64,000 nucleotides of DNA. Source: Trichosphaerium sp. ATCC 40318 (taxonomy: Eukaryota; Discosea; Flabellinia; Trichosidae). Shown here one piece after another: positions 63,048 through 64,000 of the stretch (the stretch's first letter is position 1; each line of letters begins with the position of its first letter). Made by a program: the position numbers and the translations under genes. The DNA is taken from positions 62,001-126,000 of the forward strand of contig JALMLS010000215.1 in the NCBI GenBank assembly GCA_038496445.1. Reading direction: 5' to 3'. The notes beneath the pieces were generated by a model that worked only from the letters and a program-made list of their open reading frames with translations, did no database searches and had not been told where the DNA came from.

Positions 63048-63300
63048 TATTAGTGCCAACACGTGGTTTTTGGTACTTTTCCGAAGATGGGGTGTGGTGT
63101 TTATGGAGCGATATCTAAAATATGGACAACTAGCGAACTAAACTATGTGATTGACTCACTTTAGCAAGTATAGCGCGCTGAGTGTGTAGGGGTATAGACT
63201 TTATCCTTAGACATGTTTATGTATCTGAGCTGTAGACAATTTCGCAATACTAGAAAATTCACACAAGAATCTAGTTTACAAATCACGTTTTCAAAACCCA
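63048..63300. promoter_or_regulatory. Upstream region of the lyase gene
   Basis: It carries CACGTG at 63060-63065 and no coding sequence. The promoter role is inferred from position only. Confidence 0.3.
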
Positions 63301-63366
63301 CTTCATATGGTACAGCGGTGGTGACTTATACCATATGAAGGCAGCTGTACCATATGAAGGCAGCTG
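63301..63366. repeat. Nested inverted and tandem short repeats
   Basis: CTTCATATGGTACAGC at 63301-63316 is perfectly inverted at 63344-63359, and CCATATGAAGGCAGCTG repeats directly at 63331-63347 and 63350-63366 (19-bp period). The block abuts the dispersed repeat and may be its terminal part. Confidence 0.8.
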
Positions 63367-63396
63367 CCTATTTCAAGGTGTCTGAGATTGGTGTAC

Positions 63397-63613
63397 TAAA
63401 ATGTCGAAAAAAATGTCGAAAAAATGTCAAAGTGATATTGAACTGTTCGCCACAAAGGGAGACAACTGGGTTATGGCGCTCAGTCGCCGCTAGGCTCTGC
63501 CCCCCCAACCTCCCCTGAAAGGGGCTTTCTAAATAGTTCCTATGGCATAATATAGGATAATTAGTGCCTACTTTTCGACTTTTTTTTTGACAAAGTTCTA
63601 CATATTTGGGTTT
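63397..63613 (-). repeat. Dispersed repeat, inverted partner of 2497-2712
   Basis: Reverse complement of the left copy over about 215 bp; identity is high outside the C/G-rich centre. It lies directly downstream of the third F-box/LRR remnant. Confidence 0.75.
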
Positions 63614-63619
63614 CCCCTG

Positions 63620-64000
63620 AGATTAGCCAGACACACTTGTAATATTAGTAAAGATTGTAGAGTGCTTAGAGCACTCAGGTGCTTCAATACTACTTGAACC
63701 TTTTATCATGTTACACCGCTTCAAGCATAGATCATTGACGTGTATTAATGCTTTTCCTTCATCTGAAATTGATTTCCCGTCAATTATGTCAACTTTTCTA
63801 GATTGCCAACAATGTATTTGATCGTATGTCTTCCTCAATCAAGCAAAGCAAGAACGCCTGAATCTGTTATTTTTGAATATGAGACATCTATTGAGTTAAC
63901 ACCAGAAAGACAAGAATAGTCCGCTTCTGATAGAGCTTCGGGTTCACAAATAATGCGAGTGTTTTTAAGTAATGGACTGCCTTTCAGAACATGACAATCT
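63620..64000 (-). pseudogene. F-box/LRR copy 3, decayed and running off the window
   Basis: Minus-strand reading from the window edge gives DCHVLKGSPLLKNTRI and SEADYSCLSGVNSIDVSYSK, ITDSGVLALLD then TGA. This aligns with DCDHGVSLLSGSPLLQNTPI and the first LRRs of copies 1 and 2. One base out of frame, LRR-like sequence resumes (VDIIDGKSISDEGKALIHVN, DLCLKRCNMI) and ends in a stop near 63623. So the copy is more divergent than the other two and has a frameshift around 63838. The F-box part would lie beyond 64000. Confidence 0.6.

Overview
This window reads as nuclear DNA of an A+T-rich, intron-dense, mitochondriate microbial eukaryote that I cannot identify further. Genes are cut into short exons by small T-rich introns that usually open with GTACGT, a cytoplasmic-type tRNA-Lys gene is present, and COX11 carries a typical mitochondrial presequence. 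A long eukaryotic-style hybrid histidine kinase argues against an animal. Most ATG-to-stop open stretches are single exons, so I rebuilt the main genes by joining exons in frame by eye. Exon edges given below are hand-made calls.

Layout. 0-2.7 kb: a hairpin-like inverted repeat, a frameshifted F-box/LRR gene (minus) and one copy of a dispersed repeat. 2.9-4.4 kb: a secreted mucin-like protein. 6.2-8.7 kb: an orphan gene. 8.7-15 kb: mostly empty, with three small genes. 15.2-17.2 kb: an orphan basic, probably nuclear, protein. 18.0-23.8 kb: a membrane hybrid histidine kinase. 24.2-26.1 kb: small minus-strand genes, one a paralog of the gene at 12.0 kb. 27.4-30.4 kb: a second F-box/LRR gene and an F-box-like/propeller-like gene. 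31.3-36.3 kb: a large secreted protein and a Reeler-domain surface protein. 36.4-41.9 kb: an intronless 2OG-oxygenase-like gene and an SLC44 choline-transporter-like gene (both minus). 42.1-54.0 kb: one giant gene with PH-like, Cys/His, Clu, TPR-like, RCC1, beta-sandwich-like and SAM-like segments. 54.6 kb: tRNA-Lys. 55.1-57.4 kb: a membrane protein with a repetitive ectodomain. 58.2-59.5 kb: COX11. 60.8-63.0 kb: a second mucin-like protein and a PL14-type polysaccharide lyase. 63.3-64.0 kb: repeats, including the inverted partner of the 2.5 kb element, and a third decayed F-box/LRR copy.

Themes. Several products face the outside (mucin-like, Reeler, lyase, large secreted protein, propeller ectodomain), next to a sensor kinase, transporter and mitochondrial assembly factor. 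There is no operon logic. Three signals cut across the genes: the palindrome CACGTG occurs 43 times by eye count (about 7 expected), with 15 copies of TCACGTGA; the splice donor consensus has C at +4 (GTACGT); and six GC-AG introns carry the matching donor GCACGT. The F-box/LRR family is expanding by repeat shuffling and decaying, since all three copies are interrupted.
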